Source: Cubamyces lactineus (lineage: Eukaryota > Basidiomycota > Agaricomycetes > Polyporales > Polyporaceae). Taken from it: 64,000 nucleotides of DNA. Both the position numbers and the translations under genes were made by a program. The stretch is from assembly GCA_022376465.1 (NCBI GenBank), contig JACDTU010000029.1:1-64000 (forward strand), written 5' to 3'. Positions 43,988-56,599 of the stretch are shown piece by piece. Under the pieces are notes generated by a model. That model was not told the DNA's origin. It was given only the letters and a program-made list of their open reading frames with translations, and searched no databases. Position 1 is the first letter of the stretch, and every line of letters starts with the position of its first letter.

Positions 43988-45071
43988 CTCGTCAATTCGA
44001 TACCGGTTTATACCACCCGGCGGCAGTAATGTACCACGGGGTGCTTCTGTGCGGTATTCGAGCCACCTTAACCGCGCCATGGATGGAGTAGCTCAGGTGC
44101 CAAGCAGCCTCCGCAGACTCTGCGTTGGGACTGCCACCTCGTTCGATCAGATTGACACTTCGAAGAGGTTAGAACCACCTAGGGTGGTCGCTTCACCGCA
44201 GCCGGTGCTTGTAGCAACGTTTACTGAGATAATACCGGTTTGGAAGCGATGACCATTGAGGAAAGTATGGTGCAATCACCACAGTAGTATCCGAAATACT
44301 TGCTCTGGGCTACTCGGAGTATAATATGAGCAAATCCTATCGCAACCAAAAGATACTCGGGCTGCGCGTCACTTTGGTAAAAGCGTACTTGCCCACGCCA
44401 ATATCGAACGCCAAAGCCGATGCAATCAGAAAGTGATACGGTAGTTCGGCCTACAGAACACAATTGCACTCAATCGTTGCGCAGCTTTGGGTCGACGAAC
44501 ACAGCATACCTGTCGGCCGCGGGGATAGAAGCGAGTGGTCGCGTAACTGGCGATTGCAGTTTAGAATGATCAGTGCTGTGCCGTTTGTAGAGGCGTTTAA
44601 CCTTTTGTAACGGAGCTCTTAGTCGATTAACCTGAGCCTGACCAGCGCTATAAGCACAATTCATGAGGAGCTTCAAAAACGTTACCACTGCTCAAGCACA
44701 TATATGAGCGCCGACTCAACATTGCTTATTCCTTGTAGGAGTTGAACCAATTTATAGTCCAAGACTTCTAGCGCTTTGAAGGGTTCCGCCTGCACCTCCT
44801 TGCGCTTCTACTGCGTCGCTTTCACGTACTGGACTTGACTGGGTACCGTCGTCGGGATTCTGAACTTGCACGCAACGTCTAGCTTTGGCGAGGTTGGAGC
44901 TCGACACTCACGTTGCCTCTTGGCACAGAGTGGCGACTAACCGGCTTACTGGATGCGCGGTTCACCGGTGTCCCTTGGTAATGGCTGTGGTGGCTGGCGT
45001 ATACATAATCATACCTCGGTCGCCGTAGTTGGACTCCTCCCTCCTGTACGACAAGCATACGGGCCTCTGGG
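43988..45071. other. Divergent intergenic region
   Basis: About 1.1 kb between the divergently transcribed P450 copy B (-) and hydrolase (+). It contains the shared upstream block ACCACGGGGTGC...GAGCCACCTTAACC (44031-44075), also found near 41438-41478 upstream of copy A. No gene is recognised. Confidence 0.55.
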
Positions 45072-46456
45072 ATGCATAGCAAGTCGTACGTCTTCGACGC
45101 GCGCCCCGCGTTTCCACTCCTTGTGACTGCTCGCCAATACTGGACTTCGGACTGCGCGTGCGACGACCCCGACGCAGTGACTCTGATCTTTGCACACGCT
45201 ACTGGCTTTCATAAGGAGCACTGGGAGCCCACCCTTGAACACCTCCTGGCACGTTTGCGCGACGAAGGCGCGCCCAAAGTGCGCGACGCGTGGTGCATCG
45301 ACGCGCCGAACCATGGCGAGGCCGCGAAGCTGAATGAGCGCACTTTGCAGTGGGGATATGTGCCTGTATGTGAGTAGTTGTACTTGTAGGAATGTCAACG
45401 CGCATACATGTTGATTATATTCATAGTTCCCTGGGAGGAATACGCTCGCGCTGTACACCTGTTTCTTGCCGGCCTTGGGAAAGGCGTCGACGTTGACTTC
45501 TCCGCTCGGAAACTAGTAGGCGTTGGACATTCGATGGGTGCGACCGCAATGTGCGTAACGAGCTGTAACTTCATTCAACCTGCATACGCTATTTGCTAAT
45601 GTGTCCGGCCTCTATATCGAATTACCCATCGACAGCATTCTCTCCCACACGTATCAGCCGCCATTGCCATATGTCTCCGTAGTCCTCGTTGACCCAATGC
45701 TCCCTCCGTCTTGGGTAGATAGTTCGCCTCCCAACGGCGGTACGCGAAACATTCTGCTCGAAGGCGCCGAGAAGCGACGCGACATCTGGCCAAGTCGCGA
45801 GGAGGCATGGCGACAATTCACGAGCAGACCCTCATGGAAGATATGGGACGAGCGCGTGCTCAAACTCTATGTCCAGCATGGGCTGCGCGACCTGCCTACC
45901 GCCGAGTACCCGTACAAGACGGAAGGCGTCACACTTACATGCACGAAAGTCCAAGAGGCGGTATGTCATCTATCTGTCCTTCGTCTACATTGACTCTCGC
46001 TAATGCACATCTGCCTCGTGTTCTCTTTAGGCATGCTATCGTGAAAGGCTGGGACGAACGAAAGCCTACCGCTACCTCCCTTATCTCTGCGAAGTCCTCC
46101 CAGTGCACTTTATTTGGGGTGAAATCCCTGATCCTGTATTGTAAGCAATATGATCAAGGCTTTATTTGATAACACACTTACACTAGCTTTCGCGCCTATC
46201 GCAGGACGGCCAAAGTCAAGGATACAGTGATGTCCGAGGGTACGCAAGGCAAACACGCCTCCGACCAGCGAGTGCGTGGTGCCGGTCATCTGGTAAGTGT
46301 ATAATGCAATGTATGCGGCGAATACTGATACATCACGGTTGTTTTCAGGTCCCTCAGATGCAGCCGGAAGGGCTTGCCGCAGCTCTCACGAATGTGCTGA
46401 GTTCTGGCGGTAGCCGTGTTTTTAGTCACCAGCAGGCCGCAACGAGTCGGCTGTGA
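45072..46456 (+). CDS. Alpha/beta hydrolase (serine hydrolase fold), six exons
   Basis: Model: join(45072..45369,45427..45550,45636..45960,46031..46140,46205..46292,46349..46456), 350 residues. The N-terminal beta-strand and oxyanion region (LIFAHATGFHKEHWEP) precede the nucleophile elbow GHSMGA with Ser135. VVLVDPML follows the nucleophile strand. A cap-like region rich in Trp/Arg lies between, VHFIWGEIPDP comes late, and the catalytic His is His314 in GAGHLVPQMQPE. The acid is probably the Asp of GEIPDP or a neighbour. This is an AB-hydrolase-1 type esterase/hydrolase, probably cytosolic because no signal peptide is seen. It lies head-to-head with P450 copy B; co-regulation is possible but not shown. 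Confidence 0.88.
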
Positions 46457-46972
46457 TGATCACGAAGGGTTGTAACTGCTTGCTACTCGTAGGTCTCAGG
46501 CTCGCACCGTTTCTCTACAGAGTCGAGTCCCCCGCACGACGTCGATGGACACGCCGGAGTTTCTCAATTTCTGCATGACATTTTCTTGATGTAATCAGTC
46601 TGACATCAATCGTACCGCTTCGGCATGTTGTTCAGGCCACAGTCGAACAGCTGGTGCCTGGTGTCTTTAACTCTACATCCTCCGATTCCTCGTGCCGAAC
46701 GGTTAATTCTGGTGCATGAGGGCCCACGCGTCTAGCTGAGTTGCAACTTGGCGCTTGTATCCGATGTCGCCCTTATCTATGCCAAATCCTGCTTTTCCTA
46801 GTCCACTCAAGTTGGACTCGTTACCCTGTTGTTGGTACACCACGAGTCCTGAACCGCACCGCGTCTATGACCAGGGTGTCTGCTACAACTCCGGAGCTGC
46901 CATAACTGAAGTCGAGCGTATACAAATGTCGCCGTGAGTCTCTTCACGGCCTTGTACAACTGTGTATGATAG
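46457..46972. other. Intergenic, no gene seen
   Basis: About 515 bp between the hydrolase and the first F-box/LRR-like gene. No recognisable motif or repeat. Confidence 0.5.
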
Positions 46973-48741
46973 ATGACACTCATAGCTAGCCTCTTGGAAC
47001 TGAATGACGACGTACTCGACCTCCTTTTAGAGACAGCCCGAAGAGCAAGAAGCATAGTGCCCCTCTCTGCAACATGCAGGCGCATTCGATGGCGCAGCCT
47101 CCCCATTCTCTTCAGAAAGCATACTATAGCTAGCTTTGGGCAGGTCAAAACATTCCTTCCTGCCACGTTGCGGCAGTTCGTAACGTAGGTCACGGCTCGA
47201 ACGTGGCGTTCATAGTCTTCCTCGCTGATGGCATCATCGTCCAGCACGTTACTTCTCATCGACTTCTGTGGTGATGTTCCCCCAGTCGGGGTTGACGAAA
47301 CATCAGAGGAATGGGCTCTCATTGCTCCTAGTCTGCTCCGGTACACGGATGACACCCGTCTTTGCGGCGTATATAACTCCAAGACGCTGGCTGATGTTTT
47401 GTTACAAATGCCTCGTCTCCACACCGTCGAGTTCCGCTTCCCGTCTCTAACATATCCCCATGGAATCCCCTGGCCAGTACTCAAGCACATCCTATCTCTA
47501 CCCTCTCTGCAAGAGCTCTGCGTCGACATGCATCGATTCGCGCCCATGCTGTCCGACAGGGAGCAAGAACTCACCTTGGACTTCCCGATCAAACTCACGT
47601 CGTTCAGTCATACACTAAGCGATTATCATCGACGGTCGGTGGTATTCCCCACCGAGAGACAAGCTCTTGAGCTCGTCATCAAGAGCAGCAGCTCGTCACT
47701 ACGGCGGTTGACCGTGGCTATGGAACTAGCTCCCCTTGACCTACTGTACAATGGTGCGGACTGGTCCAACCTCCGGGAACTACACCTGCGAGGACAATAC
47801 CGTACGATCGGCGACCCTCCTCTTCCACTCATCGCCGTGTTCGGTCACATGCCACATCTGCGCGTCTTGGATCTGAAGCTCATACAGCCCGCAGGACTTG
47901 ACCCGCAGCCCATATGGCCCCCTGGACACCATGGCGAATGGCCGTGGCGAGAGCTTGAGGAACTCACCGTGTCGTGTCCTCAAATTGAGGACAACACCTA
48001 TGGGGCTCTGCCGACTACTCTGCGTGGTCTTTGTTTGCGCTATACCCCTCATTGTCTCAATCACCTATGGCGGTTAGAGGATGGCCTGCCCGGGCGCAGT
48101 GCCGATTGTCGATGGCAATGGCCATTACTACCCAGTGCAGACATACTAGGAATCCTGCGACGCTCCGATGTACCTCGTTTGCGCCACTTGGAACTCGAGT
48201 ATGAAGTAGATGATAGCGAGTTGGATCTCTTGGATTCCATGGCAGAACGGTACCCCGGCTTGACGTCCATCCACTTATTCCGCTGTCGGAAGAGCCGGAA
48301 CTCGCACCCCACACAAGACTTCAACCCGACGGATTACGTTGTAAGTACAGCCGCTGTTTAGTGTTGCCCACTTATGATGCTCATACACCCGGTTCGTTCA
48401 AGCGACGACTCATCAAGCCGTTGACGTCTCTCACAAACCTAGAAAAGATCACACTCCACCTCGACCTCCCCGGCACTCCAAGACCACAATATGTTCCGAC
48501 CATGAGGTTTGGGGGATCGGGCCCGTACACGCTCGAGGAACTGGAAGAGTTCTCGCGGGTCCTTCAGGCGATCGCTGATATGCTCGCGCGTATGCTGAGG
48601 CCCTCCCTAAAGACAATCACGCTCTGGAAGCCGGCGTACAATGCCGTTTTCGAGTGGCGGATATTCGACGTGGTGTGCGACGATGGAGAGTGGCATGCAC
48701 CCTATGTTGACTCAGCGCCTCGAAACTACGCGTATTACTAA
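46973..48741 (+). CDS. F-box/LRR-like protein, family copy 1
   Basis: Model: join(46973..47184,47245..48340,48403..48741), 548 residues. The N-terminus (residues about 8-55: LNDDVLDLLLETARRARSIV, then LSATCRRIRWRSLPILFRK) is F-box-like. The rest has repeated Leu-rich segments (LPSLQELCVDMHR, NLRELHLRGQ, HLRVLDLKL, LEELTVSCPQI, LRHLELEYE), suggesting a leucine-rich solenoid. The C-terminal block LWKPAYNAVFEW is shared by all family members. Such proteins usually act as substrate receptors of SCF ubiquitin ligases. Start ATG 46973 aligns with the start of the copy at 54475. Both introns are GT-AG and keep frame; the second acceptor is AAG. Confidence 0.75.
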
Positions 48742-49445
48742 GGTGGGCCTTGTGCATTCGTCGAACTCCTTGCAAATGCGCTGACGCGGAACCCATAACA
48801 CTTCCTGAACATCTGCATAACGAGATACTAGACCCTTACTCTATACGATTATATCTCTCGTGTCCTTCGTCGAGTGCAATGAAGCACAACTTCTGCCGCT
48901 TCTCCATGGCGTTTAGATGCGTCGGCACCGATTCTCACACGATCATCTCCGCGCTACCCTCTTCCGCCACCAATCGCTTCAATTGAAGGTATACAATTCT
49001 TTGAGACCGTCCGCGGTTGGACCATCCAGTTTCGCAGTCTCTTGTATTAGTCGTTACCTGATGTAACCATTCCACCCCCCCACCACCACCACCACGCGAT
49101 GCGCGTTTTCTGGTGTTCGCACGTTAGTTGAACGGTTTCTAATATAACAATATGACAACATTCCTCTGCTGGCGCGAGTGCAGTATGCAGCCAGGACTCA
49201 AAAGTATGCTGTTCTCGACCTCGATCCAATTCAGATTCTGCATCATCATCCAGGCACTGCGGAATTTGGCATTGTTTGGTTCATCGTCTCCCGCCTGCGT
49301 GATTTTTTTGTCTGTCTGAACTTCCGGCCTTCGCAATTGTCAAGGGGCCGTACGCTCGCTTCTAGGGTGGTATCCGGCAGTACAGCACCGTAAGCGTCGT
49401 TCATAACCGCCTATTGAGATTTGATCATACTTAGAAACAAGGCAG
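48742..49445. other. Intergenic or unresolved 5' exon of the next gene
   Basis: 700 bp. A C-rich/CCACCACCACC tract lies at 49073-49096. The first exon of the next F-box/LRR-like gene should lie here (a GTAAGC donor at 49390 fits an acceptor at 49445), but I cannot choose a start. Confidence 0.4.
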
Positions 49446-51174
49446 GATACAATGGCTAAATTACGACGTGTTCTTCCAACTCGCCCAAGGACTCCACGCT
49501 CAGAGTGTGCTCAAAGACTTGTCTAGCACATGCAGAGCATTTCGCCAGTGGTCCATGCCCATATTGTTCCGAGTATGCTGGGTGCGTCAAACTCCAAAAT
49601 CACCGACGGCGAGGAAATTCCCGCCCCCTTCGATCTGGCCTTATATCAAGTCAGCCACGACTACACTCAGGCTTGGAAAACATCCATATGCTGACGATGA
49701 CATTGAAGATCAATTACCGTGCATGACATCCTCTGCCCGGACAGTAACAGATATACCCCTGTCCCAGGAGAATCACTGATTCCACGCTGTGGCATAGTCA
49801 ACGGGGCCATCGCCGAATCCTTTCGAGGGATGCCTCAACTGCACACGATACACCTCATTCACGGTCACCATGGGATTCCGTGGCTCGTGCTCCAAGCTAT
49901 CTTGTCCTTGCCGCAGCTCCGCGAATTCTCTTGCACTCCACAAATATCCTACACCCCGGAGGGATCTGCGCGGCTACAGGAACTTGTGCTTGACTCTCTG
50001 GCATCTTTGACATCCTTCCGATACACTCGGGACATTCATGCCATCTCTCACCTGTTCGATACCCTGCAAAATCAGGCAGAGGAGCATCTTCTAAATCTTG
50101 TCCTGCGATCAGTCCATATGTCTCTAATCGCCCTTGCTCTCCCTATTGAATCTGCGCCTTTGCGAGCGATGACTTCTCTAGACTTTCCCCAACTTCAGGA
50201 ACTGCGGATCAAAGGCTTCCTCGAATCGGCACAGGAACTGCAGTGCAATCTAATATCAGCATTGCACAGGATGCCAGAGTTGCGCATCCTCGAGCTAGAT
50301 ATCGCGCTTTCTCCGCATCACGCACCACGACCACTCTGGCCCCCCGGCCTTGCAACTACGTACTCATGGCCGCACCTACAGCAACTCTGCGTCTCATTTC
50401 CACGCGTACAGGATCAAGTATACTCACATGTTCCCCGCAATCTCACCCATCTAGCACTGCGATACTCTCCACACTATATTATACACAGGTGGGAAGTACC
50501 ATGGAACGAAGCAGCTTTTGCGTTTCCATCGTCTTCTGCGGATGATATTTTGCGGATACTACAGCAATGCAAAACGCAAGACCTCGTCGAGCTCGAAGTA
50601 GAGTACCACCAAAGCGAAGACGACGACATGTTGCTCCGGCATATTGCAGTCGCATACCCAAAGCTCGAGACACTCCGACTCTTCCGCTACTGCCGCGAAG
50701 GGACGCGCGAGATCAATGTGGTAAGACCAACTGTAATCGAGCGTCCGTCGAGGCTGATCTTGGTATATCTGGTAGGAGACGGTCGGCCAACTACTACATC
50801 CTCTGAAACGACTACGCACTCTCTGGCTACATATGGACCTCTCCTGGCAGGACAACACCCAATTCCGACGGAACGATCGTGCTTCCCTCGATCGTTTTCA
50901 ACAGGCCGCCGACGCCCTCGCGCGTACTTTGGGACCGTCTGTTGCCGTCATTAAGATGCTACGCCCCCAGAGATACTTTGAAAGAGAATATGAATGGGGT
51001 GTCTACCAAGTCGTTCGAGACGATCCAGAACGTGCTGCACCATACACGCGATACAGCTACTTCCTCACGGTATGCAGTCCTCGTCATCGGATTGAGACCT
51101 ATTCTGACTTCCCGCTCGGGCATACCTTGCGCATTCGCTTCCTTCGTTCTCTAGCATGGCGAAGAAGAACCTGA
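49446..51174 (+). CDS. F-box/LRR-like protein, family copy 2 (5' end unresolved)
   Basis: Supported exons: 49446..49649, 49709..50720 and 50776..51174. Frame is kept through introns with donors GTCAGC and GTAAGA. The first supported exon has the F-box-like end (VLKDLSSTCRAFRQWSMPIL) after an acceptor GGCAG, so a short upstream exon with the ATG is missing from the model. Leu-rich repeats follow (LPQLREFSC, FPQLQELRIKG, MPELRILELDI, HLQQLCVSFPRV, LVELEVEYH, KLETLRLFRY). The shared C-terminal block is present as AADALARTLGPS and FEREYEWGVY. No disabling mutation is seen in the supported part. Confidence 0.7.
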
Positions 51175-51493
51175 AGATGAGGATCATGCAAGCGATTAGG
51201 TTGCCGGAGTACCAGGATGCGCTTCGTTCTCGATTACCAGTTGAGGTAGAGCCGACTGTTGATATGCACCGATGTTCGCTGGGTATAGATGTATACGACA
51301 CGACCATTCGTATTACAACGTCTCAAGAAATGCCTACACGAAGCCTATCTACCGGACAGTCCGAACACTAGCAGTCGTATACGAAGCAGATCGCAGCAGT
51401 TCAACATTCTACCAAGAGGAGTGCAAAGCCTGTTCACGCCGGCTACGCACACCACACCACGCCAACGTACTCGTACGGGAAGCTATGCTATGG

Positions 51494-53515
51494 TCAGTTG
51501 ATGGTTGAATTCGTGTACGCGGTGTTGGCGAGCCCGATAGTATTGTCCGTGGAATTGAACACCGCGTAGAACCTCTCGAGGAAGGTCATCCCATTCACAA
51601 AGTTTATGCCCGTTGGGGTGAACACGCCGCCGTCGCCGATAATGAGGTACAGTTTATCCGTTGTCCCTCCGATGGCCGTGTTGAGTGCGCGCTGCGGGCG
51701 GGCGGATAGTCAGAATTGGTGTACGGATAGTACTCCCGGTGAGTCCCGGCGGCGCTGCAAAGAGGCCAACTGAGAGATTGACGTACCGGCCAAATCTGGG
51801 CGTTAGGCGGGAACTCGAATACCGTCTGTTAGAACCGCCGCCCGAGTCAGGACATCCGAAGCTCCGGCGTTGCGTTTGGCGCGATACCACGCACCTCGCC
51901 GATCGTGAAGAACAAGCTCTGGAGTTTGTCGTATTCATCAACTAGGATGCTCAGCATGTTCGTAGAATTATCCATCACGGCGCCTGTGGCATTCTGGTAG
52001 ATTGCGAATGCGTCTATGAATCGGTGAGTCTCCATCAGCGTCCCATCTCCGGGATTCAATTAGCCGATAGAAGCTGAGGCGAACCCGATGGTATCAGTGT
52101 GAATGTGGTGCCTGTATCGACTATCCCCGAAGTAGTGTTCATAACAGGAATCTGGATGCTCTGATTTCCGTAGGTGATTGACTGGTCCAAGGCAAAGAAC
52201 TGACGCGCGGCTGAGGAACTTGCGGCTGGGCTGTCGATCATCAGTGCACGGATACGGAGGTGTACGAGATCAGCCATTGTAGTTATATTATATACACGGG
52301 AGTTGGGACACGACGTACGCGTAAGTGACGTTTCCGACATATCTGCTCGAGTCCAAGCCGCCGAATGCAAGCTCGCCGTTGATAATTCCGATCGTGTCGT
52401 TGGGCTCGAAAGAGATGGCGACTAGCCTCTGCGAGATGTTGCCTCCCGTAAAGAGATTATCTGTGACTGGCAGTGGAAACCCCAATCAGTGGGGTGACGA
52501 AGAGGACACGGCACGATTTAAGTTGAGGAAGACGGCTGCTTACCCGTTGGGACAGATTCAGCGGCATTTGGGGAGAGTGTCCCGATAGTCAGGCCCGCTG
52601 GACCGATCCTGTAAACCATAACATAACATCAAATAAGATATCTAATCAACTATGCATTAGTGGGTTGAAACTTGCCCTAGGATGCCATCAACACCCTGGA
52701 AACCGCTGGAGGTATTGGCAACGCCGATCCCCTGTTCCATCACTGTGAGCCCAGTTCCGAGAGAGACAGCGTCATTGTACTGAGTTCCTGTATCGGGATG
52801 GCCGGTCAGCGGAACGACTTTTCTAGAGCCTCGCGTAGAAGGCAACGCGAGTAGAGCGCGCACCAGAGAACATCCCCGAGCCGTAGCGAACGGACTAGTA
52901 GAGATCGCGGCTCGTCAGCCAACAAACAGTCACTAGAATGACCGTAAACTGACTATGAATTGATTAGTGGGAATACTTGAAGTCGTGTGATTGTAACGTT
53001 GCGCCGCGCCGACCCAAGTATTGGCACTCCCTGTATCAACAAGTAGCTGGTCTGTGATCAGTGCATTGGTCAGCTATCATATCATCCCCGGATGCCCAAG
53101 AGCACTTGCATTGTGTAGGAGGCGTTCCAACTTCAACCTAATGATAGGGAGGTAGCATGACATCAAACGACGCGCTCTGTGGTAGGCATATACCAGTGTG
53201 CGTCATACTCACGCTTACAACATAGTCTACGACCTGGTCAGTCGCAAGAGCGGTTCCCTGTTCCTGTTCGTCGGATTGACGAGCGGAGATCATGTCTAGG
53301 GCAGACGACGCATTCGTACGATGGCGAAAGTTATAGATTCGGGCTTGATCACGAGCGAGTATCTTGCCTGTACTGGTGGTGTTAAGGAGCTTCGCTATAT
53401 GCAGGCGGATAAGGCTATTATGATCTTTGACGACGGGCGAGCCCTGAACCAGCGCCAGGAAAGCCGATGCAAACGAAAGTGAGAAAAGGAGCGTAGTGAA
53501 CGAACGGCAGTACAT
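51494..53515 (-). CDS. Secreted aspartic peptidase, family A1 (polyporopepsin-like), copy 3
   Basis: Model: complement(join(51494..51691,51787..51825,51895..52013,52085..52230,52319..52466,52544..52608,52676..52787,52864..52894,52954..53051,53110..53137,53213..53515)), 428 residues. The 11-exon plan is the same as copies 1 and 2; only exons 1 and 8 differ (exon 8 is 9 nt longer). Two introns, 53052-53109 and 52609-52675, use GC donors (GCAAGT). A signal peptide starts at ATG 53515 (MYCRSFTTLLFSLSF...VQG). Catalytic motifs are Asp116-Thr-Gly-Ser-Ala-Asn-Thr-Trp and Asp300-Thr-Gly-Thr-Thr. The propeptide ARDQAR is kept; the flap is VRYGSGMFSG. It is more diverged than copies 1 and 2, with more potential N-glycosylation sites. 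Confidence 0.9.
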
Positions 53516-53584
53516 GACCGAGTCGATTGGATGGGTCGAGGAAGTCTGGACCTGGTCGTCCTTGTACATCAGTACCGAGCGAAG

Positions 53585-53592
53585 TACTTATA
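53585..53592 (-). promoter_or_regulatory. TATA box of A1 peptidase copy 3
   Basis: TATAAGTA on the minus strand, 70-77 nt before the ATG at 53515, like copy 1. Confidence 0.55.
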
Positions 53593-54474
53593 CCTTCCGG
53601 ACGTACCTATCATTCGATTGTCAACAGATCTGCTCTGGTCGCCACTGTTAGGATCTCAATGATGGAGATGCGAACTGTCTAAGGCAGCGTATGGAAGCCG
53701 ACTAGAGTTACGTATTCATGTGCGCATCGGATTCCCAGCAGCTAGTCAGGTAAGACAAAGGCCCCGGTACATCATACAAACAGTCTGTAGGACTGTGTGG
53801 TGATTAGCTTTGATAGGTTGAACGCGGAAGGGTTCTACGCAGTCAGGAACACAGACCTTCAAATAAGGCCCTCATCGAGAGCAGCAAGCTCACGTAGATT
53901 CAGAGCAACTCCGAAACCTGGTGATTCAAACGCACCGCGGCGGAAGACAAGTCTGTGACCTCTGCAGCTTGTAGCAGTATTGGTCAATTCCGTACGTGGT
54001 TACTGTAGTAGTACGCGAGCGGCGACTCTGATATACTTGAATGAGCGGCAGTTCCATCGCCTCACACTACAAAGATTCTTCTTATGTGCGGTGAGTTGTA
54101 TCCTGGTCTGCTCGGATAGGACATTGTAAGAGTACTCAAGTCTCAAATGGGTTACCGACGTCGAAGCAGCTACAGTGTGCAAACAGGAGAAAGTGGACAA
54201 GCACCGCTGCGTCGGCCGGTAAGCAATGAAATGATTCGAGTAAGCGAGTATAAAGCGCCTTAAGAACGTTGTTCGATGAGTTTACACTCCGATTACCCAC
54301 ACATTAGCCCGGCAACTCCCGAGGATAAGAGCACCTTTTATTACCAGTATCTCTCCACTGGCACCAACGAGTCAGTTACAGTACTATGTCAGACACCTTC
54401 AGCGCAGATTGTGTTGTCCCGTAAGTCTTCAAGTATTCCCCGCAGAACTGCATTCAATGTATGCTTGCTCACAT
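53593..54474. other. Divergent intergenic region, no gene seen
   Basis: About 880 bp between peptidase copy 3 (-) and the F-box/LRR-like pseudogene (+). No recognisable gene or repeat. Confidence 0.5.
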
Positions 54475-56203
54475 ATGTCTAGGACACTCTTGTCCATCAA
54501 TGCCGATGCCCTGAATGTACTTCTCAGCACCGCGGCATTGACCAAATCATTGAAGGCACTATCTTTGACATGCCGGGAGATGCGACTGCATTGCTTGCCT
54601 TTTCTCTTCAAGGAGTGCACCCTTCGCAATTATGTCCCAGTTCAATCAGTGGTATTCTTCCCACGGGAGGTGTAGCCATATATCAGGTATTTGCTCGCTT
54701 GCAATCTATCCATGAGTTGACACGTTTTAACTCTCCGACTGTCAGCATCCTTCATTTCATTGACAATTGTCCCGACCAATCCGTTGACTTCCATGGTCAG
54801 CGCGAAGGCCATCCCAAGTATACGAACGATCCGCTGCTCTGTGGGGTTTACAGCACCGATTACCTAAAGACTGCGCTATCCGATATGCCTCAGCTCCATA
54901 CCATGACATCTAATTTTGGGTAAGGTGAGTATCTGCTGAAGAATCGACCAAGGCAATCCGTGGTTCGTTTGCGACTCAAGATGAAAAGTGTCATAGTCAA
55001 TGCCCACCGCATCGCTCCATCCCTGCGCCCAGGCGAAGGCCTACGTATTAACGGCCGATCTGCGCCGCTGACGTCCTTATGTCACGTACTCTCCGGCTAC
55101 CGTCCTGACCGCGAAAAAGCGTACTCTTCCCAGGAGCATGCTCTGGAACTTTTCCTCAATGCCAGTAGGGACACGCTCGAACGTTTGACCCTGTCAACGG
55201 ACTGCGCTCCTCTCCCTTGGATGTGCAAACAATCATGTTGGCCACGCCTCCACGAGCTGCGTCTGAGGGGCGAGCTCCGTATCATCGAGAACCCACCACG
55301 TCCCCTCGTCTCGATGTTCGCTAACATGCCCGAGCTTCGTATCCTAGAGCTGAAGCTGGCGCAACCCGTGGATCGCGATCCACAGGCGTTTTGGCCTCCC
55401 AGCCACCGCATCACTGGTAGCTTCCCCTGGCCGGAGCTTCGCGAACTCACGCTATCTTGCCCCCAGATTCACGACAACATATATGCCTCCCTGCCCTCGT
55501 CTTTGCATAGCCTCACCTTACGATACACGCCACATCACCTCAACTACACCACCAAGCTAGCATTCCGAGTAACTCCGCAGGCACGATGGCAGTGGCCCCT
55601 CCTCTCGTCATCCGACATGCTACAGATCCTTCATCAGTGCCGACTGCCTGACCTTCGACACTTGGCACTCGAGTATCGTGAAGACGAGGCGGACGAGGAG
55701 CTCTTGCAGTATATCAAGGGCGCATATCCTGCACTGCGATGTCTGCGGCTGTTCCGGTGCCCTTCAAACCATCGACTAGAGCCTTTGGGTGATCCGGTGG
55801 TGCTCGTCGTGAGTCGTTCCTATGTATACGCCCGCAGTGTCTATCAGCTAAGTCATCACGGTCATTCCCATCGCCGGTCGTTCCACAGGGGCACATGGCT
55901 CAACAGTTGATGCCCATGCCGGCTCTCACCAGACTCGATCTGCAGCTCGACCTCTCCGGATGGCTGGAAGACAAGCGCTACCCAGGTGCAGAGCTAGACG
56001 CATAGGTGGATATTCTGATTGCGACGCTGGGTTCTACCGCGCTGTCAACGATCAAGCTCTGGACCCCGGCGAGGGTCGTCATGTTTGATTGGGCTGTATG
56101 CGAAGTCGACCGCGACGGGAATGAGTTGCGCACTCATATGCGCTTGGAGCGGCCGGTCGAGAAGACTCCGAGACGGTACGTTTTTGTCTGGTTGAGACAC
56201 TAA
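54475..56203 (+). pseudogene. F-box/LRR-like family copy 3, pseudogene
   Basis: ATG 54475 begins an F-box-like segment (LKALSLTCREMRLHCLPFLF) matching copies 1 and 2. A TAG (54674-54676) replaces the Trp of the family's I/V-W-P-Y-I motif. The next segment (LHFIDNCPDQSVDF, MPQLHT) follows an intron 54689-54756. A stop and frameshift lie at 54919-54990, where the NPW segment and the next repeat are in different frames. The LRR body is then open from about 54985 to 55808. After an intron ending at 55886, a TAG at 56003-56005 interrupts the C-terminal exon before KLWTPARVVMFDWAV. Three independent lesions make loss of function very likely. Confidence 0.75.
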
Positions 56204-56599
56204 TTTGCTCATTCATTGATGTTCTCCCCCCGTATTCAGAGTGAAGGTCGGCCGACGCTAGTTATAATAAACAAGAGGATCCGTGTCTTGACTGAATATG
56301 GGGGTACATTCTGTTGTCGCTCGCTCGTGTCGTCCCTTCGCTTCACGAACAATACTCTTGCTGTGTAAGGCAGGAAAGCCCACAAGGCGGGCGATCGAGA
56401 AGGGCTTTCATATGGCGGTCCTACATATGCACAGCGTCCGGTGGCATCTTCTGAGAGTGCCGTTTCTTGTCAGCGTTTTCATCATGATATGTCACAGGAT
56501 TGAGACACCTCCCTCTCACGACCAAGTCAGAGTAGATTCCTTATTTAGGTCGATCCCCAGCGGCCTTACGACCAGCCTCTCCACACCCTCGTCGAACTC
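56204..56599. other. Intergenic, no gene seen
   Basis: About 400 bp between the converging F-box/LRR-like pseudogene and GH31 remnant. Nothing recognised. Confidence 0.5.
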
